This document shows positions 38,258-47,440 of a DNA stretch of 64,000 bases, piece after piece. Under the pieces are notes generated by a model. It was given only the letters and a program-made list of their open reading frames with translations. It ran no database searches and had not been told where the DNA came from. The number at the start of each line of letters is the position of its first letter. The first letter of the stretch is position 1. The translations under genes were made by a program, and so were the position numbers. Location of the stretch: NCBI GenBank assembly GCA_036504595.1, contig DASXUX010000047.1:62001-126000 (forward strand), read 5' to 3'. The stretch is from DASXUX01 sp036504595 (GTDB lineage: Bacteria > Planctomycetota > SZUA-567 > H5-PLA8).

Positions 38258-38287
38258 TTGACAGACGCCCATGCAAAGTGTTATAAT
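38258..38287 (+). promoter_or_regulatory. Consensus sigma70-type promoter of nadE
   Basis: TTGACA at 38258-38263 and TATAAT at 38282-38287 are both perfect matches, with an 18-bp spacer. Transcription would start near 38294, giving a leader of only about 14 bases before the nadE ATG at 38308. The GGAGG SD lies within that leader. Confidence 0.85.
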
Positions 38288-38307
38288 AACACTAAGCGGA
38301 GGTGGAT

Positions 38308-40284
38308 ATGCAACTGCTCAAGGTCGCCGCCGGTGTGCTGAACCAGACCCCTCTGGATTGGGCCGGCAACAAAGAGAACATCCTCGGCGCAATCGCGCAG
38401 GCGCGCGAGCAGGGCGCGAGTATTCTCTGTCTGCCCGAAATGTGCATTTGTGGCTACGGCTGCGAGGACGCGTTTCACTCCCCCGGCCTGCATCGCACCG
38501 CATGGGACATTTTGAGGGAACTCGTCCCGGCGACCCGCGGCATGATCGTCTCTCTCGGGCTGCCGGTCTTCCATCAGAACGCGCTGTTCAACGCCGCGTG
38601 CCTCGTCGCCGACGGTCAAATTCTGGGCTTTGTGGCGAAACGGTTTCTGGCAGGAGACGGGATTCATTACGAACCGCGCTGGTTCAAGCCCTGGCCCGGC
38701 GGCGTGCGTTCGAGCATCGAAATCGCCGGTGAGCGGTTTCCGATCGGCGATCTGTATTTCGATTGTGGCGGCGTGAAAATCGGCTTTGAGATTTGCGAGG
38801 ACGCGTGGGTTGCTAAGCGCCCCGGCGGTAGCCTGGCCCTCGAAGGAATCGACGTACTGCTCAACCCAAGCGCCAGCCATTTCGCGTTCGGTAAAATGGA
38901 CGTGCGCAAGCGCTTCGTGCTGGAAGGATCGCGCGCCTTCGGCGTCAGCTACGTCTACGCGAATCTCCTGGGAAACGAATCGGGCCGGGTCATCTACGAC
39001 GGCGGCGCGATCATCGCCTCCGGCGGACGGATCATCGCGCTGGGGCCGCGCTTCGCCCTGGGCGGCTACAGCGTCACGACAGCGGTGGTCGATCTGGACG
39101 CCACGCGCATGAGCCAGGCGCGCACGGGCAGCTTCATGCCGCAGATCGGCGCCACGCAGGACAACGTGGTGCGAACGGAATTCTCGTTCCCTGAAGTTGC
39201 GCCTTCCTGCGAGCCAGCCGCCGCGGAGGAATGGGAACACACGCCCTACGTCAAGGGAGAGGAGTTTACGCGAGCGGTCACGCTGGCGTTGTTTGACTAC
39301 ATGCGCAAAAGCCGTTCGCGCGGCTTCGTCGTTTCGCTGAGCGGCGGGGCGGATTCGTCCGCCGTCTGCTGCCTGGTCGCGTTGATGGTGCAGCGCGCAA
39401 AGCAGGAACTCGGCCCGCAAGGCGCTCTGAAAACACTCTCGTATTGGAGCGATCTGCAAACTCTGGACGTGCGCCGGATGCTCACCTGTATCTACCAGGG
39501 AACCGAAAACAGTTCGTCCGCCGGCCGCGATTCCGCACGGCAGCTCGCCGCAGCGCTCGGCGCACGCTACATGGAGTTCGACATCGGCGACATCGTCAAG
39601 GATTACGTGGGCATGGTTTCGGCGAGCGCGCAGCGGTCGATCACGTGGGATGCGGACGACATCGCACTGCAGAACATTCAAGCGCGCGTGCGCGCTCCGG
39701 GCGTATGGATGATCGCGAATCTACAGAACTCGCTGCTGCTGGCCACCAGCGACCGCTCCGAAACCGCCGTGGGATATTGCACCATGGACGGCGACACGTG
39801 TGGCGGACTGGCTCCGATCGCGGGCATCGACAAACATTTTCTGCGGCAGTGGCTGCGCTGGATGGAAACCGCCGGCCCTCACGGCTTGCAGCCGATTCCC
39901 ACGCTAGCAGCCGTGAACGCGCTCGTGCCGACACCCGAACTGCGTCCGTTGACGATGCAGCAGACAGCCGAGCACGACTTGATGCCATACGATCTGCTTG
40001 ACGCCGTGGAGCGCGCCGTGATCCGAGACAAGAAGACGCCTGTGGATGCGTTCCAGCTTCTGCATGTGCAATTCCCGCACTTTCCGCCGAAGCTGCTGGC
40101 CGGATGGATCGAGCGCTTCTTCCGGCTGTGGTGCCGCAACCAGTGGAAACGCGAACGCTACGCGCCGTCGTTCCATCTGGATGACGAGAATCTGGATCCA
40201 AAAACGTGGTGCCGCTTCCCTATTTTGTCGGGAAATTACGATCGCGAACTGTCACAGTTGCGGGCGCTGGTTGGCGAGCTATAG
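38308..40284 (+). CDS. nadE: Glutamine-dependent NAD+ synthetase
   Basis: Last enzyme of NAD biosynthesis, amidating nicotinic acid adenine dinucleotide with ammonia from glutamine. The N-terminal nitrilase-like glutaminase domain (about 1-290) has Glu in CLPEMCICGYG and the nucleophile Cys in FEICEDAW (near residue 163). The C-terminal synthetase domain contains the PP-loop SLSGGADSSAVC near 343 and DRSETAVGYCTMDGDT. At 658 residues it is the long, bacterial glutamine-using type. The ATG at 38308 follows GGAGG at five bases; a GTG two codons upstream is ignored. It is driven by a perfect consensus promoter, suggesting strong constitutive expression. Confidence 0.95.
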   Translation: MQLLKVAAGVLNQTPLDWAGNKENILGAIAQAREQGASILCLPEMCICGYGCEDAFHSPGLHRTAWDILRELVPATRGMIVSLGLPVFHQNALFNAACLVADGQILGFVAKRFLAGDGIHYEPRWFKPWPGGVRSSIEIAGERFPIGDLYFDCGGVKIGFEICEDAWVAKRPGGSLALEGIDVLLNPSASHFAFGKMDVRKRFVLEGSRAFGVSYVYANLLGNESGRVIYDGGAIIASGGRIIALGPRFALGGYSVTTAVVDLDATRMSQARTGSFMPQIGATQDNVVRTEFSFPEVAPSCEPAAAEEWEHTPYVKGEEFTRAVTLALFDYMRKSRSRGFVVSLSGGADSSAVCCLVALMVQRAKQELGPQGALKTLSYWSDLQTLDVRRMLTCIYQGTENSSSAGRDSARQLAAALGARYMEFDIGDIVKDYVGMVSASAQRSITWDADDIALQNIQARVRAPGVWMIANLQNSLLLATSDRSETAVGYCTMDGDTCGGLAPIAGIDKHFLRQWLRWMETAGPHGLQPIPTLAAVNALVPTPELRPLTMQQTAEHDLMPYDLLDAVERAVIRDKKTPVDAFQLLHVQFPHFPPKLLAGWIERFFRLWCRNQWKRERYAPSFHLDDENLDPKTWCRFPILSGNYDRELSQLRALVGEL

Positions 40285-40328
40285 TTAGTGAGTGGTGGCT
40301 GGTGAGTGGTGGCTGGTGGTCGATGGTT
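40285..40328 (+). repeat. GTGAGTG/GTGGCTG heptamer array
   Basis: Five or six units alternate GTGAGTG and GTGGCTG directly after the nadE stop codon. They lie between nadE and the FHA gene on the same strand. Confidence 0.78.
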
Positions 40329-40377
40329 CATGAAGCGTTGAGCCAACTCGCCACACGAAGTTTCTGCGGAGCAGTTA

Positions 40378-41184
40378 ATGCCTGTTGAACCGATCGCATT
40401 TCTCCTGGGGCTGGGAAGCCGGCCGATACCGCTTGTGCCGGGCTCCGTCGTCACGTTGGGGCGCGACGCTCAAAACACCATTCCCATAGACGACGCGCTG
40501 GCCAGCCGTCAGCACGCCTGTATTCACTGCGAAAACAACAGCGTTCTGGTCAGCGACATGGGTTCGCGAAATGGCACCTTCGTCAACGATCAGCGCGTCA
40601 ATGGAGCTGAGCGCGTGGCGCTGCGGAGCGATGACCGCATTCGCATTGGCGGGAAGGTGCTGCATTTTGTCAGCACTCAGGCGGGGATGGAGCCGCGCAA
40701 GGCCGCGCAGAAGTGGGCCGCGCAATGCGCCCAGATGCAGACGATCGACAACGCGGTTTACTTCAAAGACGGAAAAGTCGTGACGCAGTCTGCCCCCAAA
40801 ACGGCGACGGTGCCAGTAACCCCGGAACATACACAGCCTGTCGGCGAAGATACGACATCAGCGGCCTTGTCGGGCTCACTGGAAGGCGGCTGCTTGCCGC
40901 AAATCATGCAGTATATCCATACTGCTGCGCTCACCGGCGCCCTGCGCGTTCTTGGGAAACGCAATGGCTCGATCCTCTTTCTAAATGGTCAGCTCCACGC
41001 GGCTACCAATGGCGCACAGGCGGGAGTGGACGCCGTGTACGGCTGCGCGCGCGAAACGGAAGGAAAATTCGCCTTCGAACGCTTCGAGCCCGCGCAGATT
41101 GAGTCCGTGCCGAAGACGATCACGCTGGGCACGATCAATGTGATCTTCGAATGCTGCCGCCAAATGGACGAATCGAATAAGTAA
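40378..41184 (+). CDS. FHA domain-DUF4388 signalling protein
   Basis: Cytoplasmic protein with an N-terminal forkhead-associated domain (about 8-98), which reads phosphothreonine. Its conserved residues are visible as LGRDAQN, SRQHACI and GSRNGTFVN. A linker leads to a DUF4388 (PatA-like) domain (about 160-260; SLEGGCLPQIMQYIHTAALTGALRV) of the kind found in signalling proteins of gliding and polysaccharide systems. It is a likely reader of a Hanks-type kinase such as that at 33058-34293. The ATG has GGAG eight bases upstream. It follows nadE, but the functions are unrelated. Confidence 0.87.
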   Translation: MPVEPIAFLLGLGSRPIPLVPGSVVTLGRDAQNTIPIDDALASRQHACIHCENNSVLVSDMGSRNGTFVNDQRVNGAERVALRSDDRIRIGGKVLHFVSTQAGMEPRKAAQKWAAQCAQMQTIDNAVYFKDGKVVTQSAPKTATVPVTPEHTQPVGEDTTSAALSGSLEGGCLPQIMQYIHTAALTGALRVLGKRNGSILFLNGQLHAATNGAQAGVDAVYGCARETEGKFAFERFEPAQIESVPKTITLGTINVIFECCRQMDESNK

Positions 41185-41257
41185 TGGTGAGTGGTACTTG
41201 GTGAGTGGTGAGTGGTACTCCGTGAGCGTCACCACTCACTACTCACCACTCCACCAC
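41185..41257. repeat. Inverted heptamer array, GAGTGGT family
   Basis: The left arm (41185-41220) has GAGTGGT/ACTTGGT units and the right arm (41229-41257) has ACCACTC units in reverse complement. It lies between the convergent FHA gene and the lipoprotein gene, a typical position for a shared terminator. Confidence 0.82.
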
Positions 41258-41267
41258 CGACCAAACT

Positions 41268-43520
41268 TCAGTTTACATTCGTCGCGCTGATGCAGAACGG
41301 CGCTCCCGGAAATTCCAGCACGCCGCCGCATTCGAAATCCGCCTTGCCGTCCGCGCCCATGCCAAAGCGCGCGCCGCCATTCGTCGCGAAGACCAGTTCG
41401 CTGTACCGGTAGTTGACGATCTTTCGGCCTTTGAAATCGGCAACCGTGATCAGCGCCGTCTGGATGCCGTGCGTGTCGGCGACTTCCACGTGCACGGGGT
41501 CGAGCAGCCGCGCGTCGCGCAGGCGCCGCGCTACCTCCGCGCCTTTTTCCGAATAATGCACCCACGCGATCTCGCGATCGCCGCGCGAAACGGCCAGGAA
41601 CGAATCGTGCGAGAATTTTTGATAAGCCAGGCACACCGGATTGCGCCCGACCTGCACGGTGCCGATGCACGCGGCGTCCTGTGCCCCAGCAGCCGCTTCG
41701 GTCGCCAGTCCGCCCACTTTGTAGATGCCGATGCGCCCGTCTTGCGACGCGACGAAGGCTCGCGCGTGCTTGCCGCCTTCCATGCTCGCCAAAACCGCCG
41801 TGGGCTGCGGCTGAGCCAGCACCGCGACAACCGGCGGCTTCCAGGACGGTTCGACATCAAAGGTCTGCGGCCACTGCTTGGGGTCGGGCCCCGAATCGCG
41901 CGTCTTCTTGTAGTTCTCGTCGCTCGTGAAGTACATTTCCCTCACACGCGCGAAGAGCGGCTGAAGATCAAGGAACGCGACTTTTCCTTCGCTGCTTGAA
42001 ATCACGACCGCAAACCCGCAGCGGCTGCAGTAATGGCCGTTGTTTCCGTTGTAGAAACATTCGCGGTGGCCGGGTTGTGAGAGATCGAACGTTCGCAGCG
42101 TGGTCTGGTTCCCGTCCGGCCCGTTCAGGCGCACCATCGTTGTGTCGCCCACAGCCGAGATCCCCGACGGAAAACTGATTCCCGGCAAGTCCACGAAGCC
42201 CAGGAGCTTCATGCGCGTGAAGACCGCCACGTTCGGCAGGCACGGGTGGTCGTCTTTCCATTCGTGAGCAAACCCCGTCTTCTTGGCGCTGCTCTCGAGC
42301 GCGATTACAGCCACCTGTCCTTTATTCTGTTCCACGTCGCAAACGGTGATCAGCGCGAACTCGTTTTTGTTCGTGACCGAAATCGCCGTCGGAATTTTCC
42401 CGCGCGGAAGCAACAGCGCCGGATCGGAGCCCTTTCCCGTGCACGTGCCCGCGGTGGCGACCAGCCCGGAAGAAAAAACGATCACGCCGCAATTCGACCA
42501 CGTCCCCATCCCGCGCGCCATGAACACCGGCGCTCCCGGATGCCCGCCCGCCGCCTGCTGCCAGTGCTTCGACGCCGGTTCCGGCCGGAAGCCGCCCCAC
42601 CACGGCGGCTCTGGCTTCTCGCTGAAGCAGTTGTTCGACATTTCCAAAACGGTCACGCGGTCCACACCGAGCCCGTTATCTGGCACGTACAGAATCTGCC
42701 CCTGCGTGCTGCTGTAATCGCCCGCGTCCTTCGACCACGGCCCGCCGACTTGGTAGTGCCTGTTCTTCGCGCCGCCGTCTTTGCTCGGCGGCATCCATAT
42801 CTCCGGGATCTTCTCCGCCTGCCCTTTGTGATAGAACGCATAATCCGGCCCCAGCCGCCGGTCCGCGCCCGCGAGGCTGAAATCGGTCAGCAGACGCAGC
42901 ACCGCCGAACGATCCGCTTTGCCTGCCGTGGGAGCGACACTCTTGTCGCGCTCAGTCGTTGTTTTCTCCGTGCTCTCTTTTGCCGGCCCAACGCTGTTCT
43001 GCTTTAGCCACGCCCAGCGCGCCGCTGCCGCGTCGCGCACGGTGGGGCTCAGTTCCACTGCTTTGGTGAGAACCTCGTCCGCTTTAGCGGTTTGTTTTGC
43101 TGCCGCGTAAAAATCTGCGAGCACCACCAGCCCTTCGGCATTCTTGGCGAAACAGGCTGAGGCCGTCGCAGTGAGTTGCTCCGGCTTCAATCTCTCCCAG
43201 GTGACAGTCAGAACGTTGCCGCTGACGAGAAACGAAACCTGCTTCTCATCACAGGACGTGAATTCTGCCCAATCGGGTTTTCCAAATAGATCGATCCAGA
43301 CGCGCACCTTTCCGCCGCCGCGCGTGTTCTTGATAAGCGATTCCTGCAACGCCTTGCGTGCCTGCGCTTCATCCGACGGCGTGAAATCCGCACCATCACA
43401 AAGAACGCATGCGGTGAGAATAAGAAGTCCGAAACTTCTCACCACAGAGGACACAGAGGCTCTTCTTATCAATGCATTTTCCTCCGCGCCCTCTGCGTCC
43501 TCTGCGGTAAGATTCTTCAT
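41268..43520 (-). CDS. Putative lipoprotein with beta-propeller-like repeats
   Basis: Third gene of an apparent operon. Its ATG at 43520 overlaps the stop of the previous gene (ATGA). Residues 4-29 are encoded by a CTCTGCG-type repeat array. The hydrophobic stretch SFGLLILTAC ends in a lipobox (LTAC), which suggests a lipid-anchored exported protein. A short N-terminal domain with TPR-like character (about 50-170) is followed by about 500 residues of beta-rich sequence with propeller-like blades and two CSRC/CFYNGNNGHYC cysteine pairs near 475. No enzyme motif is visible. Function is unknown; it may bind or sense polysaccharide along with its neighbour. Confidence 0.7.
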   Translation of the reverse strand: MKNLTAEDAEGAEENALIRRASVSSVVRSFGLLILTACVLCDGADFTPSDEAQARKALQESLIKNTRGGGKVRVWIDLFGKPDWAEFTSCDEKQVSFLVSGNVLTVTWERLKPEQLTATASACFAKNAEGLVVLADFYAAAKQTAKADEVLTKAVELSPTVRDAAAARWAWLKQNSVGPAKESTEKTTTERDKSVAPTAGKADRSAVLRLLTDFSLAGADRRLGPDYAFYHKGQAEKIPEIWMPPSKDGGAKNRHYQVGGPWSKDAGDYSSTQGQILYVPDNGLGVDRVTVLEMSNNCFSEKPEPPWWGGFRPEPASKHWQQAAGGHPGAPVFMARGMGTWSNCGVIVFSSGLVATAGTCTGKGSDPALLLPRGKIPTAISVTNKNEFALITVCDVEQNKGQVAVIALESSAKKTGFAHEWKDDHPCLPNVAVFTRMKLLGFVDLPGISFPSGISAVGDTTMVRLNGPDGNQTTLRTFDLSQPGHRECFYNGNNGHYCSRCGFAVVISSSEGKVAFLDLQPLFARVREMYFTSDENYKKTRDSGPDPKQWPQTFDVEPSWKPPVVAVLAQPQPTAVLASMEGGKHARAFVASQDGRIGIYKVGGLATEAAAGAQDAACIGTVQVGRNPVCLAYQKFSHDSFLAVSRGDREIAWVHYSEKGAEVARRLRDARLLDPVHVEVADTHGIQTALITVADFKGRKIVNYRYSELVFATNGGARFGMGADGKADFECGGVLEFPGAPFCISATNVN
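43425..43516. repeat. CACAGAG/CTCTGCG inverted array at the 5' end of the lipoprotein gene
   Basis: CACAGAGG-type units face CTCTGCG units across about 25 bp. The array lies inside the first 30 codons of the minus-strand gene starting at 43520 and provides the residues between the initiation site and the lipobox region. Confidence 0.75.
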
Positions 43521-46500
43521 TCCCCGAACTGGAATTCGCCCCAGTTCTTCGGCGACATCTGCAACTCAAATACTTCGTCGCTGACCAGCCCGGTGGACTG
43601 ATTGCTCCAGTATGTGCGTAGAGCCGTGTCGTTCCCGGCCTTGTTGCTGTGGGTCACGCCAACGTCGCCGCGCAGCTTCAGTCCGGCTTTCGGAGAGAAG
43701 CCCAGCGCAGCGATGGGGATCGCAGCCTCCACCGTATATTGCCGGTTCACGTTGTCTACTTTGACTTCGATGCGCGCATCCTTGAGCACCAGCACGCTCT
43801 CCATCACGTAGTCTTTGATCACGCCGGAGTTGAACGACTTCGGGTGTTTCTCGGCGGCCACTTTGCGATAGAGCACCGCTGTTGGCTTGCCCTGGAACGG
43901 TCCAATCGATAGACGCAGGTCGCCGAGCACCGCCTCGTTGCGGTCGGCTTTCGCGGCCGGGTCGGTGCCAAGCTGCAAGTCCACCGTGTCGCCGCGCGCG
44001 TACAGGAACTCCGGCGCATCCGCGCCGTTGACCCACGGCGTGTCGTCCTTCACTTCCCATGCGACGTACAGGCTCGCGTCGTCCCACGCCACGCCGGTGC
44101 GCACGTGCGCGGACTCCATCTTTTGATACGACACGATTGTCTTGAAGTCTTTCTCAAGGCTGCCCGTAAATTGCGGCGAAGCTTTTTGCACGGCCATGGA
44201 CTTCAGACCGGTAGATTCTTGCAGATATTTTTCGCGCCAACTTTGAGCGGTCTTCGCGTCGTCGTCGCTCAGTGAGACTTTTCCGCCGGTCAGCGCGCGG
44301 ATGCTCTCCAGCCCGACAACTTCCAGATTCCAGAAGCTGATGTGCCCGGCCTGCACCGAAAGCTTGCCGTCCTTCTGCTGTGTGATCGATCCGCCAAACG
44401 CTTCCTCGCCGGCGCCCGGCGGGCATGTGTCCATGCTCGCGCCCGGCACGGCTTTTTCCGGCCACACGTTCTTCATCGGGTCGCCTTCGAAAAGCTTCGT
44501 CAAATAAAAGCCCTTCTCGGTCAACACGTGCCACTCGCCTTTGTTCGTCGGGATGACCCACAGGCTGCCGACGGGTTCAGGCAGTTTCCCGGACCCGCAT
44601 ATATCGTACGCGCCGCGAATCATGCCGACTTCCGGCGCGCAGGCGCGGTGCGAGCCGTGGACGCCGGTGAAGTTGCTGGGATAAGCCCACACGCGCCGGC
44701 CGCTTTGCAGGTCGAAGCACTCCACGGTCGAATGATCTTCGCCATAACAACCGTTCCATAGCATGTAGCGGCCATCCGGGGAGCCCATCCCGTGCATCGC
44801 GCCCATCCCGCCGCGCTGCTGCGCGTTCTCCGGGCCCGCCATCTTCTTGGCTTGCGAGAAATCGTAGATCGGCGCGCCGCAAGGCGTCCAGCCGCTCACA
44901 GTCACCTGATACAAGCTGCCATAGAAGCTCATGTCGCGCGACATGGACAGATACCAGCCCTGAATCCAGCCGCCGAGGTCGATGTCGTAAGTTTTGATTT
45001 CGTCGGGCTGTTCTTGCGCGTCGTCGTTGGCGTCCGACCAGACTTCGACCACGCGGCGTTTTTTGCCTTTCTCGGCCCCCTCTTTTTCCGTTGGGGTAAG
45101 CCGCGCGCGGAGCTTGTATTGTGCGTCGCCAAGGCGTTCGTACAGGCGGACTGTGCTGATGCCGGTGCAGCCGCCGCTGGGCGAGGTCGCCAGGAATAGT
45201 TGCCTTTTGGGTCCGAAGCCAAAAGCGACGGAGCCCATTCCTTCGCGCGTGATCGCGCCCAGGCACGCTGCTTTACCGGTCTGGGGATCGATGCGCCACT
45301 CGCAGCCCTGCCCCACCATCAGGAACGGATCGAGCGGATTGATGGCACTGCCCATTGCGCCATACGACGACGAGCCGAAGTATTCGGCCTTGAACGCGCC
45401 CGTCTGAGCGTCCCAGACGCTCACGCGCCGCGGCGAGCCGTCGTCTTCGGCGGCCCAAAGCTGCCCCTTGCCGTCAATCGCGAGTCCGCTGATGTTGAAC
45501 AAGCCATCAGGCGTCCAGGGCCCGAGCAGCGCTCGCCCGCCTTTGCGGCCGATTGTGCGCGTCAGCTTTCCATCAGGCGAAAAGACCTGAACCTGATGGC
45601 TTTCGCCGCGAATGCCGACGTAGATGTTCCCCGTTTTGTCGAGCGCCAGCGCCTGGCCCCAGTCTTTACCGGCGAGCTCCAGCTTTCCGATTTCTTTCGC
45701 CTGCCCGCTCTCGACGTTCACGCGGAGAATGTTCTTGGCCTCGGAAAGCACCACGACGTCCTGGCCGTCCAGACTTTCAAGGTCGCCGGGCTTGGTAACT
45801 TCAAGTTTCTTCTGCAAGGTTCCCGTCTTCGCGTCCACGACGCAGATCACGTTCTTTTCGTGAAAGCTGATGAAGACGCGGCCTTTTGCCGCGGCCAGAG
45901 CGGTCGGCTGCTGCGGAGCATCTTTCGCATCGCCCCACAAGTCTTTCATTGTCAGGTCGGTGCTCTTGAGCGCGCTCCATTCGGTGTAACGGCCGGTTTG
46001 GGCGTCCACGCGGTAGATGCCGCGCGTCACATACGCCCCCACGTCGTTCCACGCGTAAACGGTTGTGCCATCCGACGCCAGCGGGCCTGCCGAGGCGATG
46101 CCGCCGCGAATGTTCTTCCACTTGACGTTCCCTTGTGGATCGCAGGCCAGCAGCGGTTTGTCGCCTTCGCCGCCGCCCCAGCCGCAGTAGACGCGTTCGC
46201 CGTCCGCCGCGCACGCGATCGGATTGCCATGGTCCGCGCCCCACGCCGCTCCGCCCCATGGCGCCGCCCCGCTGTTGCCGGCCCAGCCGCGCAGTTTCAG
46301 GCCGATGCCGGTGTGGAAGATGGCTTCCCAACTGTACTCGCCGGCCGGAAGCACTTCGCCAGGTTTGCGCACGGACATTGTCGTCAGGCCGTCCCACTTC
46401 ACCGTGTGCGGGCCTTTCGTGTAGAACGCGCAGGACAAAAGCTGGCGCGCGACGCTGCCATCGGTTTTGAAAAGATTGAGCGATACGTAGCCGTCTTCGG

Positions 46501-47425
46501 GAGCGGTGAAGGTGATCGGCTTGAAGCCGTCGGGTTCGCGGCTTTTCACGACGCCGGTCCAATCGACGACCGGCACGTTTTGTTCCAGCTTCACAGCAAA
46601 CTCGCGCGCGTCCGACAGGCGCACGGGCCGCGGCGAAAGCTGTCCTTTAGCTTCAAGCGACGCGAAGCCCCAGCAGCCACTGCCCTGGAAAGTGAAAATG
46701 CGGTCGATCGCCACGCCGGGCTTGAAGACATCTTTGATCGTCAGCCGTCCGCCGCTGCCGACGGTGAAGTTGGGTTCGAACGTCAGCAGCATGCGCTCGC
46801 CGGCCTTGGGCTTGTAGTTGGGCTTGCAGAGCAGGTCCCAGGGCATCGCGATTTCCTGCGAGTAGCCTTTGCCGTCCGGATATTTCAGGAACGCCTGCTG
46901 CGCGCCTTTTTCCTTTGCGTCCTTCAAGCCGCTTTCGTTGAAGAGCCGGCCGTAGGCGATGTCGATCACATCCAAGCCGTCGCGGTCGCGCCAGCAGGTC
47001 AGGTGAGACGTGCGCGTCATTATTGCGTCTTTGGCGTCCCGGTCGGGGTGGACAACTTCCGGCGCCGTCACGTCCGGTGCGGTGACGACCCGGAACTGCA
47101 GGCAGTCGCCGTTGAATCCGTAATCGCCTTTCACGCTGCCACGGTTGCCCATCGGCGTGGGATCGATCCAGCGCGCGAGAATGTAGAGATTCTTGTCGTC
47201 GTACATCGCATGCAGCCAGACCGCGAACTTGTCGCGCGCATTCTCCACGTCGCCGCAGGCGAAAACACCGCCGGACAAATCCCAGTCCGTGACTTGGCCG
47301 TCGATGACGACCGGCCCGGGCGCGTGCAGCACCTGCATGTTCAGGTGCTCGGTTTCGGTGGCTCGCGAGAAATGCGAGGCGAGCACCATCACCCAGAGCA
47401 TCAGCGATTTAGCGATTGGTTTCAT
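43517..47425 (-). CDS. Exported CBM9-FlgD-like-propeller-CBM9 protein
   Basis: A 1302-residue exported protein and second gene of the operon. A signal peptide (1-22) precedes a DOMON/CBM9-like domain (about 30-255; VVIDGQVTDWDLS, YDDKNLYILARW), then a FlgD-type Ig-like module (about 290-370; LFKTDGSVARQLLS, LPAGEYSWE). A long beta-propeller region (about 380-1010; for example GNIYVGIRGESHQVQVFSP) is followed by a second CBM9-like domain (about 1110-1302; VAWDDASLYVAWEVKDDTPW). The modules suggest binding and sensing of extracellular carbohydrate. No catalytic motif is evident. GAGAGGG precedes the ATG. The upstream regulator stops 15 bp away, so they are co-transcribed. Confidence 0.75.
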   Translation of the reverse strand: MKPIAKSLMLWVMVLASHFSRATETEHLNMQVLHAPGPVVIDGQVTDWDLSGGVFACGDVENARDKFAVWLHAMYDDKNLYILARWIDPTPMGNRGSVKGDYGFNGDCLQFRVVTAPDVTAPEVVHPDRDAKDAIMTRTSHLTCWRDRDGLDVIDIAYGRLFNESGLKDAKEKGAQQAFLKYPDGKGYSQEIAMPWDLLCKPNYKPKAGERMLLTFEPNFTVGSGGRLTIKDVFKPGVAIDRIFTFQGSGCWGFASLEAKGQLSPRPVRLSDAREFAVKLEQNVPVVDWTGVVKSREPDGFKPITFTAPEDGYVSLNLFKTDGSVARQLLSCAFYTKGPHTVKWDGLTTMSVRKPGEVLPAGEYSWEAIFHTGIGLKLRGWAGNSGAAPWGGAAWGADHGNPIACAADGERVYCGWGGGEGDKPLLACDPQGNVKWKNIRGGIASAGPLASDGTTVYAWNDVGAYVTRGIYRVDAQTGRYTEWSALKSTDLTMKDLWGDAKDAPQQPTALAAAKGRVFISFHEKNVICVVDAKTGTLQKKLEVTKPGDLESLDGQDVVVLSEAKNILRVNVESGQAKEIGKLELAGKDWGQALALDKTGNIYVGIRGESHQVQVFSPDGKLTRTIGRKGGRALLGPWTPDGLFNISGLAIDGKGQLWAAEDDGSPRRVSVWDAQTGAFKAEYFGSSSYGAMGSAINPLDPFLMVGQGCEWRIDPQTGKAACLGAITREGMGSVAFGFGPKRQLFLATSPSGGCTGISTVRLYERLGDAQYKLRARLTPTEKEGAEKGKKRRVVEVWSDANDDAQEQPDEIKTYDIDLGGWIQGWYLSMSRDMSFYGSLYQVTVSGWTPCGAPIYDFSQAKKMAGPENAQQRGGMGAMHGMGSPDGRYMLWNGCYGEDHSTVECFDLQSGRRVWAYPSNFTGVHGSHRACAPEVGMIRGAYDICGSGKLPEPVGSLWVIPTNKGEWHVLTEKGFYLTKLFEGDPMKNVWPEKAVPGASMDTCPPGAGEEAFGGSITQQKDGKLSVQAGHISFWNLEVVGLESIRALTGGKVSLSDDDAKTAQSWREKYLQESTGLKSMAVQKASPQFTGSLEKDFKTIVSYQKMESAHVRTGVAWDDASLYVAWEVKDDTPWVNGADAPEFLYARGDTVDLQLGTDPAAKADRNEAVLGDLRLSIGPFQGKPTAVLYRKVAAEKHPKSFNSGVIKDYVMESVLVLKDARIEVKVDNVNRQYTVEAAIPIAALGFSPKAGLKLRGDVGVTHSNKAGNDTALRTYWSNQSTGLVSDEVFELQMSPKNWGEFQFGE

Positions 47426-47440
47426 TAAACCCTCTCTTTC

